Assembly: GCA_002261155.1 (NCBI GenBank)
Contig: NKXN01000063.1
Coordinates: 1 to 51,963 of the forward strand
Reading direction: 5' to 3'
Length of the DNA stretch: 51,963 nucleotides
Source: Bacillaceae bacterium SAS-127
Lineage (GTDB): Bacteria; Bacillota; Bacilli; Bacillales; Domibacillaceae
The translations under genes and the position numbers were made by a program. Below, piece after piece: positions 30,156-41,229 of this stretch; position 1 is the first letter of the stretch, and the number at the start of each line of letters is the position of its first letter. The notes beneath the pieces were generated by a model. It worked only from the letters and a program-made list of their open reading frames with translations, searched no databases and was not told where the DNA came from.

Positions 30156-30240
30156 ATATGGATAGGTAAGCTTTTGATACGATCTCCAGCTTTTCCCCCC
30201 ATTCACACCGTACGTGCGAGTTTCCCCGCATACGGCGTTC
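30156..30240 (-). ncRNA. Group II intron domains V and VI
   Basis: Domain V (about 30238-30205 on the minus strand) has lower helix GCCGUA/UACGGU, a two-base CG bulge, upper helix UGCG/CGCA and a GAAA-containing loop. The catalytic triad appears as CGC paired with GUG, rather than the commoner AGC. Domain VI follows: UCCAU near the 3' end pairs with AUGGG, and an unpaired A at 30163, eight bases from the 3' end, is the expected lariat branch point. Confidence 0.85.
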
Positions 30241-30256
30241 CATCAACTTGTTATCA

Positions 30257-32110
30257 TCAAGCTACTATTTTATCGTTTCCAACCAACTTGCGAAGTTTGT
30301 TGATTTTGTCTAAGGCTTTACTATCTAAGTTCAGTTTTTGAAGGTATTTCTGAATAGTTGCTTCCTCTGTTGAATGAATCAACTTGTGGACATCTTTCGT
30401 TAGGAATATCAAGTTTTTGTACCCATCACTTCCACCTTTACTTCTCGGTGTCTTATGATGAACTTCCATATCCCCAATCCCTAAAAGTACTTTCGTTATT
30501 CCACATTGTCCAAGCTGACCTACATAAAGGGAAATTCGGTTATCATTATATTCCATACTTTGACCAGTCACTGGGTTTTTCATAAGATGATAAATAATTG
30601 CTTGATTATACCCCTTAAGCTGATCATGAACTTTCTGTCTTCCCAATACCGTATAAGGGCAAATGTCCTGACTAAAATTAGTTGGGTATTTCGTTTTTAT
30701 ATGGTCGATAGGAAAAACATTAATGCCATGTATGAAAACCACTTTTCCTTTGAATTTAGGATATAGCTTTTTAAATGTGTTAGACTCTGTACCTTTCTGA
30801 CTTAGAATCGTTTTCGTTCGGTTGTATAAGGTCTTTCTGACCGAGAAACCAATTTTACTAAAATCAACAGTGATATGTGTCGCATATCGGTAATAATTTT
30901 GAATACCTACAATCATCGCATTAAGTTTAGATACTTCTTTTTGACTGGTTTCCACTTGTTTGATTTGCTCTAGTAGTTTGGAAACAGCCTTCTTTTTCGC
31001 TTTATCGCTCATATTTGTTTTGGCTACGAACTTTTTCTTCTTCGGTATTGCTTTCATTTTAAATCCTAGAAATTCGGAATGTTTCTTCCGTAAATTAATC
31101 ACCTTAGATTTCTCAGGACTCGTTTCAAGCCCCAATCTTTCTTGTAGCCATTTCTTTACGGCTTCAAAAACAATGAAAGCGTCTTTATGATTTCGACAAA
31201 AGATCTTAAAATCGTCTGCATAACGAACAATAAACATTTCCTTTAATCTGGTCTGTTTTATTGCCCTATATTTCGCGCTCTGATCAAAGACCAATCTTTT
31301 ACCAATCATTCTTTCCCGATTATAGTTCTTTTTTGTTTCGAAAGTTTCCCATTGACTGCTGACCCACCAATCTAACTCGTTTAGCACAATGTTGGACAAT
31401 AATGGTGAAAGAATCCCACCTTGTGGAGTCCCTTTCTTTGGTACCCCGATACCTTTAATTTCTGCTTTAAGCATTTTAGATAAGATACTTATAACTTTCT
31501 TATCTTGAATACCAAATGACCATATCTGCTTTAATAATTTCTCTTGGTTGACATTATCAAAGAACCCCTTGATGTCTACATCAACCACATAATGAAGTTT
31601 ATTTTTATTCACCAAACTAACAGCTCTTGATAATGCGTGATTTGCACCTCTGTTTGGTCGAAAACCATAGCTATGATGATGAAATTTTGCTTCACAGATA
31701 GGTTCGAGAATTTGTTTTACACATTGTTGAATAACGCGGTCTTCTATAGTCGGTATTCCTAAAGGTCTCATTGTACCATCTTGTTTTGGGATCTCTACCT
31801 GTCGGACAGAGTGCGGTTTAAAATCAACCATCCTATTCCTTACATAATGAATAAGGCGATTAGGATCTTTTTCACCTATATCAAGAATGGTGTTTTCATT
31901 CGTTCCACTTGTTTTACTTCCGTGGTTCTTTTTGATATTACGGTAGGCTAATTTAATATTTCTTTCATCAATGATGAGATCATATAGCTTTCGAAACGTA
32001 TAGCCATTTTTACTTTGAGCATATAGCGTATCTAACTCTTCTTGAAAGTCATAGTATTCATTATTACGCAGTTTTTGCTTCTTCTTTAGCTTTTGGTTGT
32101 TATCAGTCAA
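30257..32110 (-). CDS. ltrA: Group II intron reverse transcriptase/maturase with HNH endonuclease
   Basis: 617 residues. The RT domain has [25 protein letters not shown] (about 104-128), [29 protein letters not shown] (226-240) and the catalytic box YADD (297-300), all intact. A maturase (domain X) region follows to about 520. The C-terminal HNH nuclease has [12 protein letters not shown] (549-560) and later Asn566 and His575. Such proteins help the intron fold and splice, cut the second DNA strand and prime cDNA for retrohoming. The start is a TTG at 32110 with GGTGGTG five bases upstream; no better ATG exists. It lies in intron domain IV and is co-transcribed with pcrA. Confidence 0.93.
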   Translation of the reverse strand: MTDNNQKLKKKQKLRNNEYYDFQEELDTLYAQSKNGYTFRKLYDLIIDERNIKLAYRNIKKNHGSKTSGTNENTILDIGEKDPNRLIHYVRNRMVDFKPHSVRQVEIPKQDGTMRPLGIPTIEDRVIQQCVKQILEPICEAKFHHHSYGFRPNRGANHALSRAVSLVNKNKLHYVVDVDIKGFFDNVNQEKLLKQIWSFGIQDKKVISILSKMLKAEIKGIGVPKKGTPQGGILSPLLSNIVLNELDWWVSSQWETFETKKNYNRERMIGKRLVFDQSAKYRAIKQTRLKEMFIVRYADDFKIFCRNHKDAFIVFEAVKKWLQERLGLETSPEKSKVINLRKKHSEFLGFKMKAIPKKKKFVAKTNMSDKAKKKAVSKLLEQIKQVETSQKEVSKLNAMIVGIQNYYRYATHITVDFSKIGFSVRKTLYNRTKTILSQKGTESNTFKKLYPKFKGKVVFIHGINVFPIDHIKTKYPTNFSQDICPYTVLGRQKVHDQLKGYNQAIIYHLMKNPVTGQSMEYNDNRISLYVGQLGQCGITKVLLGIGDMEVHHKTPRSKGGSDGYKNLIFLTKDVHKLIHSTEEATIQKYLQKLNLDSKALDKINKLRKLVGNDKIVA

Positions 32111-32269
32111 CTAATCACCACCCAATTAATGGTTAGCTTTCGTTTCTCTTAGTCATACTCGAACCTGATAGACAATAAATGTAGTTGCTTTAACAAATTG
32201 ACTAGTGGCTATCCCTCCATGATGTTTCCATCACTTCCCCGGTACTGTGCCACCACTATCACTGACATA

Positions 32270-32275
32270 AAGATA
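32270..32275 (-). other. Predicted EBS1 exon-binding site of the intron
   Basis: On the minus strand TATCTT sits in a hairpin CATAA-CTTATCT-TTATG. It is fully complementary to AAGATA, the last six bases of exon 1 (32825-32820), as expected for EBS1-IBS1 pairing. A possible EBS2, ATACT at 32499-32495, pairs with AGTAT further up exon 1 but is weaker. Confidence 0.7.
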
Positions 32276-32819
32276 AGTTATGGCTTCTTGCCTTTCCTTA
32301 TCACCGTTTCAACGGCAGGTAAGACCTCCACGTTGTCAGCTTCCCACGTTCCAATGATTTTATCTGTACATTCACTTTTAGGTGAATCCTCTAGCCCTGC
32401 TAGCTTAGACATGCCTATAACACGACAAGGTGTTTCATAAAGACAACTCTTACTCCACCTCACTAGCACCACGCATCGTGGTAATACCATTTCTAGTATC
32501 TATACCTCTAGAGCCGTACATTCGGATTTTCGTCAGTTGGCTTTTTCGCACCAACATTCTCACCATAAGCGATTTATAGACCCCCGGCTTATTTGTTGCG
32601 CCTTCCACCTCTGGAAAGCTTGCGTCAACTTGACTTGTTACGGCAACATTCAGCCGACTTCACCGAGCTTATAACCCCAAGACACTAACTTATCTTGACG
32701 CTATTCGGAGGATTAGGGAGAGCCTTTCATGGCGTTACCCACTCATTCGACTCTTCAAATCATTAGTTCTCCTAGCTTTATGCTAGTGGCTAATCTTTTC
32801 AATTAGCAACGTGTCGCAC

Positions 32820-33501
32820 TATCTTGATACTCATCCACGTGAATGTATTGGAATCTCCGCTGATAAAACTCCAACACTTCCGGAACGCGCTGGAACAATT
32901 GAATGGTGATCATAATTAAATCATCGAAGTCTAACGCTTGATTTTTCTTTAGTCGTTTTTGATACTCGGTATACACTTCACTGACGACTTGATCCATGTA
33001 GCCACCTTGACTTTTGCTAAACGTTTCAGGATCAATTAGTTCATTTTTAGCGGAACTAATGGAAGCCAATAAACCACGAGGGTCAAACTTCTTCGGATCA
33101 AGGTTTTTTTCCTTTAAAATCCCCTTAATTACCGATTGCTGATCGGTCGAGTCTAAGATAGTAAAGTTGCGATTGTAACCGATACGGTCGATATCTCTCC
33201 GTAAAATTCGGACGCACATTGAGTGGAAAGTGGAAATCCAAATATCCTCTGCTGCGCCACCAAGCAATCTGCCAATCCGCTCTTTCATCTCACGCGACGC
33301 CTTGTTGGTGAAGGTAATCGCGAGAATATTATACGGATTCACACCCTTTTCCACCATTAAATAAGCAATTCGATGAGTAAGCACTCTCGTTTTACCCGAA
33401 CCGGCTCCTGCCATAATCAATAACGGACCTTCCGTCGTCTTCACTGCTTCCTGCTGTTCAGGGTTTAAGCCTGTTAATAATTTTTCAGTTAAAAAATTCA
33501 T
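32820..33501 (-). CDS. pcrA: ATP-dependent DNA helicase PcrA, exon 1 (N-terminal 227 residues)
   Basis: Starts at ATG 33501 (MNFLTEKLL) with GGTGGTGG upstream; an in-frame codon at 33522 would add seven untypical residues. Walker A is GAGSGKT (32-38), followed by motif Ia ([11 protein letters not shown]). It reaches DEYQD (223-227) of the Walker B/motif II and ends one base into the next codon, where the intron starts. Unspliced, translation reads five intron codons (SATRC) and stops at 32803. This fragment would bind ATP but could not unwind DNA. PcrA is the essential 3'-5' SF1 helicase of Gram-positive bacteria, clearing RecA and transcription complexes and serving rolling-circle plasmids. 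pcrB lies 30 bases upstream. Confidence 0.95.
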
Positions 33502-33531
33502 TCTTCCACCACCTACAAACATATGTTCTTA

Positions 33532-34224
33532 TTATACACTATTTTTCACTGCTGTAACGGTTTTTATTGCTTCTGTTAACTGTTCATAGATGACATTACC
33601 GATCACAACGATATCCGCATATTGAGCCATTTCTTTTGCTTGGTTGGCCGTCTGAATACCACCACCGTAAATAAATGTCGTATTGTTTAGCGTCTCGCTT
33701 ACTGCTTTGACAACTTCTACATCCCCATATATGCCACTGTATTCTAAATAAAATAACGGCAGACGCATCATATTTTCTGCCATCATAGCGTAAGCAACAA
33801 TATCCTCTTTAGATAGCGAAGCTTTTGCTTCCGTTAACACAGCCGCTTTGCAATCAGGATTAGCAATACAATATCCTTCTGCATAGATCTCTTCCCAATC
33901 CATCAATTCACCGAATTCTTTGATCGCCTCATGATGGAGACCCGTAATCCATTCTACTTTCTGACTATTAAGCACCGTCGGGATAAAATATAAATCGAAT
34001 CCTGGTGTGATCGATTCAATAGTAGAAACTTCCAGCACACATGGCACAGTATATCGACGAACTCGCGCCATTAAATCAAGGACATTCTCTAGTGTAACCC
34101 CATCACTGCCCCCAATTAAAATTGCATCCGTACCCGACTCGCATAATCTTTCTAATTTCTCGTCATCTATCTCTTTATTTGGATCTAACTTAAACACATG
34201 ACGCCATTCGCGCACATCATACAT
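33532..34224 (-). CDS. pcrB: Heptaprenylglyceryl phosphate synthase (PcrB)
   Basis: 230 residues with the TIM-barrel fold of the GGGP/HepGP synthase family: [12 protein letters not shown] (33-44), YFIPTVLNS (79-87), [10 protein letters not shown] and the phosphate-binding [12 protein letters not shown]. It joins heptaprenyl diphosphate to glycerol-1-phosphate to make an archaeal-type ether lipid precursor. First gene of pcrB-pcrA-ligA-camS, in the order known from B. subtilis. Confidence 0.95.
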   Translation of the reverse strand: MYDVREWRHVFKLDPNKEIDDEKLERLCESGTDAILIGGSDGVTLENVLDLMARVRRYTVPCVLEVSTIESITPGFDLYFIPTVLNSQKVEWITGLHHEAIKEFGELMDWEEIYAEGYCIANPDCKAAVLTEAKASLSKEDIVAYAMMAENMMRLPLFYLEYSGIYGDVEVVKAVSETLNNTTFIYGGGIQTANQAKEMAQYADIVVIGNVIYEQLTEAIKTVTAVKNSV

Positions 34225-34295
34225 CTAATTTCCTCCCATTCTATATTCAAAAAACAGCCAAATCTTTGGCACCCTTCATTATAACATTAAAACAA

Positions 34296-34344
34296 GGGCC
34301 TGACCCCCATCGCATCATGTATATATGCAGTGGGAATCAGACCC
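34296..34344 (-). terminator. Long hairpin terminator after yerC
   Basis: 14 bases on each side (34296-34309 with 34331-34344) pair fully if G-U pairs are allowed, GGGTCTGA with TCAGGCCC at the base. It is followed by TTGTTTT on the minus strand. On the plus strand a T-rich tract also follows, so it may work both ways. Confidence 0.7.
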
Positions 34345-34354
34345 TTTATTTTTA

Positions 34355-34654
34355 TTATTCGGACGGTTCTTTAATTCGGTCAAGAACGAGCTGATATGCA
34401 TCATTTCCGTAGTTTAAACAACGCTTGACACGAGAAATAGTAGCCGTAGATGCACCCGTACCCGCTTCAATCTTATGGTAAGTTTTCCCTTCCTTAAGCA
34501 TACGAGCAACTTCAAGGCGCTGAGCGAGTGACTGAATTTCATTGACTGTGCAAAGGTCATCGAAAAATAAATAACATTCTTCTAAATCACGAAGAGACAA
34601 AATTGCCTCAAATAGCTGATCTAGCTCTTTTCCACGTAACTTTTCAATCTGCAT
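34355..34654 (-). CDS. yerC: YerC/YecD family TrpR-like regulator
   Basis: 99 residues from ATG 34654 (MQIEKLRGKEL); a TTG at 34666 is too close to its AAGGGG site. The Trp-repressor-like superfamily helix-turn-helix is clear: VNEIQSLAQRLEVARML followed by TYHKIEAGTGASTATISRVKRCL. The DNA targets and ligand are not known for Bacillus. It lies 25 bases after yerB and is probably co-transcribed with it; a hairpin terminator separates it from pcrB. Confidence 0.9.
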   Translation of the reverse strand: MQIEKLRGKELDQLFEAILSLRDLEECYLFFDDLCTVNEIQSLAQRLEVARMLKEGKTYHKIEAGTGASTATISRVKRCLNYGNDAYQLVLDRIKEPSE

Positions 34655-34679
34655 ATGATGCTTCAAACCCCTTCGCTAA

Positions 34680-35708
34680 TTATTTTGCAAATTCAACTAT
34701 TTGATTGAGCCCTTTTGAAGCAGGAATCACTTGAATCCATGTTTTTCCGGGGATAAAATCAAGCATTGATCCTTTTTTAAAAGGAATAATACGTCCGTTG
34801 ACATTAGACCACTCGGCTTGGCGAACGATCCCACGTTGAATCAGATAGGCTGAACCACCTGAGGATAGATCAATATCCAATCTTCCTTCTGAATCAACGA
34901 CACGATGACCAGCTTCGATGATGAAGATATTGTCTGCTAATACAGGCTCTTGCGTTTCACGATCTAGCTCTTGCTCTCCACTAGTCCATCGCTCATAGCT
35001 CTGTTGTTCGGTGTCATACTTATACTCTACTTGAAAAGCAGGTTGATTAGAGTAGCGAATATGAACGGTTTCCGCTTCTTGCCCCGCCAGTTCTTTCACT
35101 TCAGCTTTTTTCATAAAGTTCAGACTGTCAGGAGGCGTCTCCAAATCATAACCTTTCTCCTTTGCTACCTCATTCATTTCATCAAATATCATATAAGAAT
35201 TATGAGGAGCTACTCTAGAAGGGTCTCGTTGAAAAATGGTTCCCTCATATTGAATCCCATTGATCTGATCAATCTCTCCACTTTGAAGGATTTCTTTCGC
35301 AACTGGACTATAACCATGAGCGATAAATAAACTATCGTATCCATTGGCTAAATCAATAACATAATCTCTCGCACTTCGCACAGGACCTATCTTTTCTGGC
35401 TGTTGACTTTGATAAATGGCCAGGAAACGCGTCATATTCCCTTCAACCATTACTTCATATACAATATCCGCCTGTGCCAATCCAGTTTGTGGACGTGCTT
35501 TTGGATGATTATTAATGACAACCGCTGTCGCTCGTTGGTTTGGCTTTTCCTCTGTTTTCTTCCCAGTTAACGGAGAAACATAGTTGCCTTCACCAGCTGG
35601 AAAATCCACTCCATTTTCTTTCTGAGCTTCATTATTTTCTTTCTGTCCCCAACAACCGCTTAATAAGATCGCACTTGTTAATAAGGTCATGATGGTTAAT
35701 TTTCTCAT
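34680..35708 (-). CDS. yerB: DUF3048 lipoprotein YerB
   Basis: 342 residues. The signal ends in the lipobox LLSGC (Cys19), so it is a predicted lipoprotein on the outer face of the membrane. Two DUF3048 segments fill the mature part: ARPQTGLAQADIVYEVMVEG with GPVRSARDYVIDLA, then a C-terminal half with SGGSAYLIQRG. B. subtilis YerB has been noted as a spore germination-related protein candidate, but function is not established. It lies between yerA and yerC on one strand, in the B. subtilis order. Confidence 0.88.
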   Translation of the reverse strand: MRKLTIMTLLTSAILLSGCWGQKENNEAQKENGVDFPAGEGNYVSPLTGKKTEEKPNQRATAVVINNHPKARPQTGLAQADIVYEVMVEGNMTRFLAIYQSQQPEKIGPVRSARDYVIDLANGYDSLFIAHGYSPVAKEILQSGEIDQINGIQYEGTIFQRDPSRVAPHNSYMIFDEMNEVAKEKGYDLETPPDSLNFMKKAEVKELAGQEAETVHIRYSNQPAFQVEYKYDTEQQSYERWTSGEQELDRETQEPVLADNIFIIEAGHRVVDSEGRLDIDLSSGGSAYLIQRGIVRQAEWSNVNGRIIPFKKGSMLDFIPGKTWIQVIPASKGLNQIVEFAK

Positions 35709-35745
35709 ACAAAACTCCCATATAGATTCTCTTCACTTTACTATT

Positions 35746-37488
35746 TTAACGCATTATAGTCGGAAAGAGTACCGTTTTCTTCATGACATCATACATTCCA
35801 TGTGAAGTGATGCGAATATATGGTAAATGTGTAGATGATAAAAAAAGTAACGTATAGATTGGGTCATCAAATTGGTAACCGCGGTCAACTAACAGTTTTT
35901 TCAATTCTATTTCTTCTATAATTAATTCCTCTATCGGCTTAATAGACATCATGCCTGAAAGCTCCAAAGGAATTTCGTGGACAATTTGTTCATTTTCAGC
36001 AAGAACTAACCCTCCGCCGATTTCTTTCATTCGAGAAAAAGCTCGTTCCAGCTCTCGTTTACATTTTCCGATCAGAAGAATATCACCTGTGTTAGAAAAC
36101 GAAGAGGCAAGCCCTTGAACATTCGTCGCAAAGCCTTTGATCGTCGTATTCACGCGCCATTTCCCATGACGGTCTAACAATACTAAAAAGTTTTCATCGT
36201 CTGTCTGGTGAAGTTCTTCGCCTGAAACATCAACTTCAAGAGAATACGGCTTCGTAATCACATTGTTAACCATTTCAATTCCAAATGGCATAGAGAATTG
36301 TAAATCTTCCTCTTGTAGCTCCCAGTCTAGCTGCAACGGACCAAATCCATATTCTTTCCAATCGATTGAAGGGAAAGTTGGTACCGACTCATCTTCCTTC
36401 TTCACCCATTCACCTTTTGATAAGACTGCAATCGGAGTAGGTTGATACTCATTTTTCAATATATTGATATTAGCTACTCTTCCCGGTGCAATCGCGCCAT
36501 GTAAATGATCCACCCGATAATATTTCGCCACATTATAACTCGCCATATGATAAGCATCGATCGGTGGAACGCCATATTCAATTGCCTTAGCAATCATCCA
36601 GTCCAAAATCCCTTCTTCATAAAAAGAAGGAGGCGAACCATCTGTCGTAAACATCATCATGTCATATTGATTCAAATTCATTTCGTTCATGTCCTGAAGT
36701 AGCAATTCAAGATCTGGTCGAATCGACGAATGGCGTAAAGACACCATATATCCTGCCATTAAGCGCTTCTTAATATCTTCTCCGCTCATCGACTCATGAT
36801 CGCTATCTGCGCCAAGCAACGCCATCTTTGTGAGCGTTTTTTCAGAGGCACCCGGAAAATGGCCTTCAATTCTTTTACGCATCCGCTTTGTTTCTTGAAT
36901 CCAATGCAACATCATGTCATCGCCAGCTAAAAGCTTTGGCCATCCAGTCAGTTCTCCCCCTTGAACAACTGACTCGTGCTCCACCCACGACTTCACTGCT
37001 GTATTAGAAAAAACTTCTTCTTCATTTGCCAACTCTGTTTGCGCATCATAACGACACCACCAATACATACTAACAGGCAATGTTCGCAACTCTTCCAGCA
37101 AAGAAAACGCTTTCTTTTCTTCTAACAGCAAAAATAGCATTAAGTTGTCATTAATAAAAGTCGTCGTTCCCGTCTTCACTGCATATTCAGCGAAAGTTTG
37201 GGGATTATAAAGCTGAAATGGATGAACATGTGGCTCGATATAACCTGGGACTAACGTTTTGCTCTGACAGTCATATATTTCATAAGAGCCTTTACTAGTT
37301 GGCAACTCCTCACCAACATACACAATACGATCTTCATAAATCCAAATATTAGCTGTCACCCATTGTTTAAGGATCGAGTGTAAGAAACGGGCATTGGTCA
37401 GAACTAATGTCGGAGCAATCTCTTCATTAACAACCGCTACATGTGCTCTAAGCTGCCTGTTCCTCCAGCGATATCTTTGTTCTAACAT
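35746..37488 (-). CDS. yerA: Adenine deaminase-like amidohydrolase YerA
   Basis: 580 residues of the amidohydrolase superfamily, adenine deaminase branch. Metal-binding HVH is at 87-89 in EPHVHP, with GHFPGA, ADSDHES and FTTDGSPPS further on; the C-terminal adenine deaminase domain follows. By family it would deaminate adenine or a related base to hypoxanthine, but B. subtilis YerA has no proven substrate, so this is a probable assignment. The start at 37488 has AGGAGG upstream. Its place right after the purine operon, behind that operon's terminator, fits a purine-salvage role. Confidence 0.85.
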   Translation of the reverse strand: MLEQRYRWRNRQLRAHVAVVNEEIAPTLVLTNARFLHSILKQWVTANIWIYEDRIVYVGEELPTSKGSYEIYDCQSKTLVPGYIEPHVHPFQLYNPQTFAEYAVKTGTTTFINDNLMLFLLLEEKKAFSLLEELRTLPVSMYWWCRYDAQTELANEEEVFSNTAVKSWVEHESVVQGGELTGWPKLLAGDDMMLHWIQETKRMRKRIEGHFPGASEKTLTKMALLGADSDHESMSGEDIKKRLMAGYMVSLRHSSIRPDLELLLQDMNEMNLNQYDMMMFTTDGSPPSFYEEGILDWMIAKAIEYGVPPIDAYHMASYNVAKYYRVDHLHGAIAPGRVANINILKNEYQPTPIAVLSKGEWVKKEDESVPTFPSIDWKEYGFGPLQLDWELQEEDLQFSMPFGIEMVNNVITKPYSLEVDVSGEELHQTDDENFLVLLDRHGKWRVNTTIKGFATNVQGLASSFSNTGDILLIGKCKRELERAFSRMKEIGGGLVLAENEQIVHEIPLELSGMMSIKPIEELIIEEIELKKLLVDRGYQFDDPIYTLLFLSSTHLPYIRITSHGMYDVMKKTVLFPTIMR

Positions 37489-37611
37489 TTATACAGCCTC
37501 CTAAAAGGAAGTTACTATTCCATTTATTAAATTATTGATTATCGTAACACATTTTACAGTTTAACGCTCTAAAGAACTACATTTTTTTTGAACAAAATGT
37601 GAAATTGAAAT

Positions 37612-37656
37612 GCGGAAGGCGCTGTTCAGCGACGTATGGACTGGAACGAGCCGCAC
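37612..37656 (+). repeat. Relic of the 153-bp arg-region repeat
   Basis: 45 bases match the start of the unit at 11719 with about seven mismatches, including GCGCTGTTCAGCG and CCGCAC; similarity stops after that. It lies in the yerA-purD gap, next to the purine operon terminator. The remainder of 37489-37711 has no other gene. Confidence 0.75.
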
Positions 37657-37661
37657 AAACC

Positions 37662-37689
37662 AAAAAGAGGCTGCCTTAGAGACAGCCTC
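37662..37689 (-). terminator. Terminator of the purine operon
   Basis: GAGGCTG (37667-37673) pairs with CAGCCTC (37683-37689). On the minus strand it is followed by TTTTT (37666-37662). It lies about 105 bases after the purD stop. Confidence 0.85.
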
Positions 37690-37710
37690 CCTAACAAGGA
37701 GTTGAAAACG

Positions 37711-39076
<1,366 letters not shown>

Positions 39077-39091
39077 TCACCCCGCTTAAAA

Positions 39092-40627
39092 TTAATGTTT
39101 AAAATGTCTAACGCCAGTGAAGACCATCGCAATGCCATATTCATCCGCTTTTTTGATCGAGTCCTCATCGCGGATCGAGCCTCCAGGCTGGATAATCGCT
39201 GTGATGCCTGCTTTCGCTGCCGCTTCAACTGTATCATTCATCGGGAAGAAAGCATCTGATGCAAGAGCGGCACCCTTCGCTTTTTCTCCTGCTTGCTCAA
39301 GAGCAATTTTCGCTGCACCGACACGGTTCATTTGACCCGCACCTACGCCTAATGTCATCTCATCATTCGTCACAACGATCGCATTCGATTTCACATGCTT
39401 CACAACTTTCCAACCAAGCTTCATCGCTGCCCATTCTTCCTCTGTTGGCTCACGCTTAGTCGCCACGCGAATATCTGCATCTTCAAGTGAATGATTATCT
39501 AAATCTTGTAGCAATAATCCACCTTCAACAGATGTTAATACTTTTTCTTTTGATTTTTCGCCATCAAACGGAAGCGTTAGTAAGCGAATATTTTTCTTCG
39601 CTGTTAATACTTCAAGTGCTTCTTCTGTAAATTCAGGAGCGACAATAATTTCAAGGAAAATTTCATGAAGCTTTTCAGCTAATGCTTTATCCACTGGACG
39701 ATTTAAAGCAACAATACCACCAAAGATGGATGTTGGATCAGCTGCATACGCACGATCATAAGCTTCTTCAAGCGTTGTACCAACGCCTACACCACATGGG
39801 TTCATATGCTTCACCGCAACAGCTGCTGGCTCACTAAATTCTTTGACAATTTGTAGAGCGGCATCTGTGTCACGAATGTTATTATAAGACAACTCTTTTC
39901 CGTGTAGCTGTGTGGAACGAGCAACGGAAAAAGCAGATCCAAGTGGTTCTTGATAGAAAGAAGCTTGTTGATGTGGATTTTCTCCATAACGAAGAGATTG
40001 TTTCAATTCATATGTAAACGTCATCGTTTCTGGTTGTTCTTCACCAGTCAACTCTGTCATATATTTAGCAATCATTGCATCATAAGAAGCCGTGTGACGG
40101 AAAACTTTTGCCGCAAGCTTTCTTCTTGTTTCTTTCGTCGTTTGATCATCAGCTTTTAGTTCAGCTAAGACCGTATCGTAATCTACTGCATCAACAATCA
40201 CTGTGACATAGTCATGGTTTTTCGCTGCCGCACGCAACATCGTCGGACCACCGATATCAATGTTTTCAATCGCATCTTCTACTGTCACATCCGACTTAGC
40301 AATCGTTTGTTGGAATGGATAAAGGTTCACACAAACGATATCAATCGGTACGATATTTTGCTCTTCCATTTGCTTCACGTGATCTGCTTGATCGCGCTTA
40401 GCAAGAAGTCCTCCGTGAATAAACGGGTGTAATGTTTTCACACGGCCTTCTAAAATTTCTGGAAATCCTGTGACGTCACTTACACTCATGACCGGGACAT
40501 TCGCTTCCTCAAGCATTTTTTTCGTTCCACCAGTAGAAATGATTTCGATGTCTAAAGCTGCGAGCTCTTTCGCAAAATCTACAATGCCACTTTTATCTGA
40601 TACACTGATTAACGCGCGTTTCTTCAT
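39092..40627 (-). CDS. purH: AICAR transformylase / IMP cyclohydrolase (PurH)
   Basis: 511 residues. The N-terminal MGS-like IMP cyclohydrolase domain (1-190) begins with [16 protein letters not shown]. The C-terminal transformylase domain has [11 protein letters not shown] (catalytic Lys-His pair) and [12 protein letters not shown]. It performs the last two steps to IMP. The start overlaps the purN stop by one base at 40627. Confidence 0.97.
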   Translation of the reverse strand: MKKRALISVSDKSGIVDFAKELAALDIEIISTGGTKKMLEEANVPVMSVSDVTGFPEILEGRVKTLHPFIHGGLLAKRDQADHVKQMEEQNIVPIDIVCVNLYPFQQTIAKSDVTVEDAIENIDIGGPTMLRAAAKNHDYVTVIVDAVDYDTVLAELKADDQTTKETRRKLAAKVFRHTASYDAMIAKYMTELTGEEQPETMTFTYELKQSLRYGENPHQQASFYQEPLGSAFSVARSTQLHGKELSYNNIRDTDAALQIVKEFSEPAAVAVKHMNPCGVGVGTTLEEAYDRAYAADPTSIFGGIVALNRPVDKALAEKLHEIFLEIIVAPEFTEEALEVLTAKKNIRLLTLPFDGEKSKEKVLTSVEGGLLLQDLDNHSLEDADIRVATKREPTEEEWAAMKLGWKVVKHVKSNAIVVTNDEMTLGVGAGQMNRVGAAKIALEQAGEKAKGAALASDAFFPMNDTVEAAAKAGITAIIQPGGSIRDEDSIKKADEYGIAMVFTGVRHFKH

Positions 40628-41229
40628 TATTTTACTTCCTCCTCAGCTGCATTTGTTAAAAGCTGTCTAATCACTCTCGGATATAATTCATGCTCGACTT
40701 GCTGAATTTTCTGTTGCAAAGATTCTTTCGTATCGTCATTGACAATCCGTACACTTTCTTGATCAATGATTGGCCCTGTATCCATACCTTCATCGACAAA
40801 GTGTACAGTAACACCTGTAATTTTGACGCGAGCGGCAAATGCCTGTCCAATCGCATCTTTCCCCGGAAAAGCTGGAAGCAAAGATGGGTGAATATTAACA
40901 ATTTTTCCTGCATAGGCATGAAGCAGTGTGTCCCCAATTAAACGCATATATCCTGCTAGAAAAATATAATCCACTTTCGCTTCATGAAGCTTGTTCACTA
41001 TCTCACGTTCAAATTCAGCTTTCGAGGAATAATCCTTCGCTCGAAAAGCGAACACTGGAATTTGAAGTTTCTCCGCACGCTTGATCACATATGCATCCGG
41101 TTGGTCGCAAATAAGTATCGCCACCTCAGCCGGAATCTCCCCTTTTTGAACCGAATCAACAATCGCTTGAACATTACTTCCGCTTCCTGAAGCAAATAAA
41201 GCAATTTTTTTCATTTGCCCGATGCTCAT
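40627..41229 (-). CDS. purN: Phosphoribosylglycinamide formyltransferase (PurN)
   Basis: 200 residues. The nucleotide-binding [10 protein letters not shown] and the catalytic Asn-His pair in [13 protein letters not shown] are visible, with the catalytic aspartate in [10 protein letters not shown]. It formylates GAR using 10-formyl-tetrahydrofolate. ATG 41229 overlaps the purM stop (ATGA); an ATG five codons later (MKKIALF) matches the usual protein start and is possible. Confidence 0.95.
   Translation of the reverse strand: MSIGQMKKIALFASGSGSNVQAIVDSVQKGEIPAEVAILICDQPDAYVIKRAEKLQIPVFAFRAKDYSSKAEFEREIVNKLHEAKVDYIFLAGYMRLIGDTLLHAYAGKIVNIHPSLLPAFPGKDAIGQAFAARVKITGVTVHFVDEGMDTGPIIDQESVRIVNDDTKESLQQKIQQVEHELYPRVIRQLLTNAAEEEVK

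Larger units (their letters stand above)
30156..32819 (-). mobile_element. Group II intron, 2,664 nt, inserted in pcrA
   Basis: Boundaries were fixed by three agreeing signals. The 5' end reads GTGCGAC (32819 down), matching the GUGYG consensus. The 3' end reads CCATAT (30156). Removing exactly this segment restores the PcrA frame, giving DEYQD-T-NRAQ. The intron runs in the sense direction, so it can be spliced from the pcrA transcript. It holds an RT/maturase ORF (30257-32110) in domain IV, a recognisable domain V and VI, and an EBS1 hairpin complementary to the last six exon bases. About 700 nt of structured non-coding RNA (32111-32819) should be domains I-III. All parts look intact, so it may be mobile as well as splicing-competent. 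Subclass not assigned. Confidence 0.93.

Noticed and set aside
32111-32819. Small ORFs (such as 32278-32490) in the 5' part of the intron
   Set aside because: This segment should be structured RNA domains I-III; the ORFs overlap the EBS1 hairpin, lack ribosome sites and resemble no protein.
37636-37710. Longer 62-residue start for the small membrane protein
   Set aside because: The extra codons run through the repeat relic and the terminator hairpin and lack a ribosome site, while ATG 37711 has AAGGAG at good spacing.
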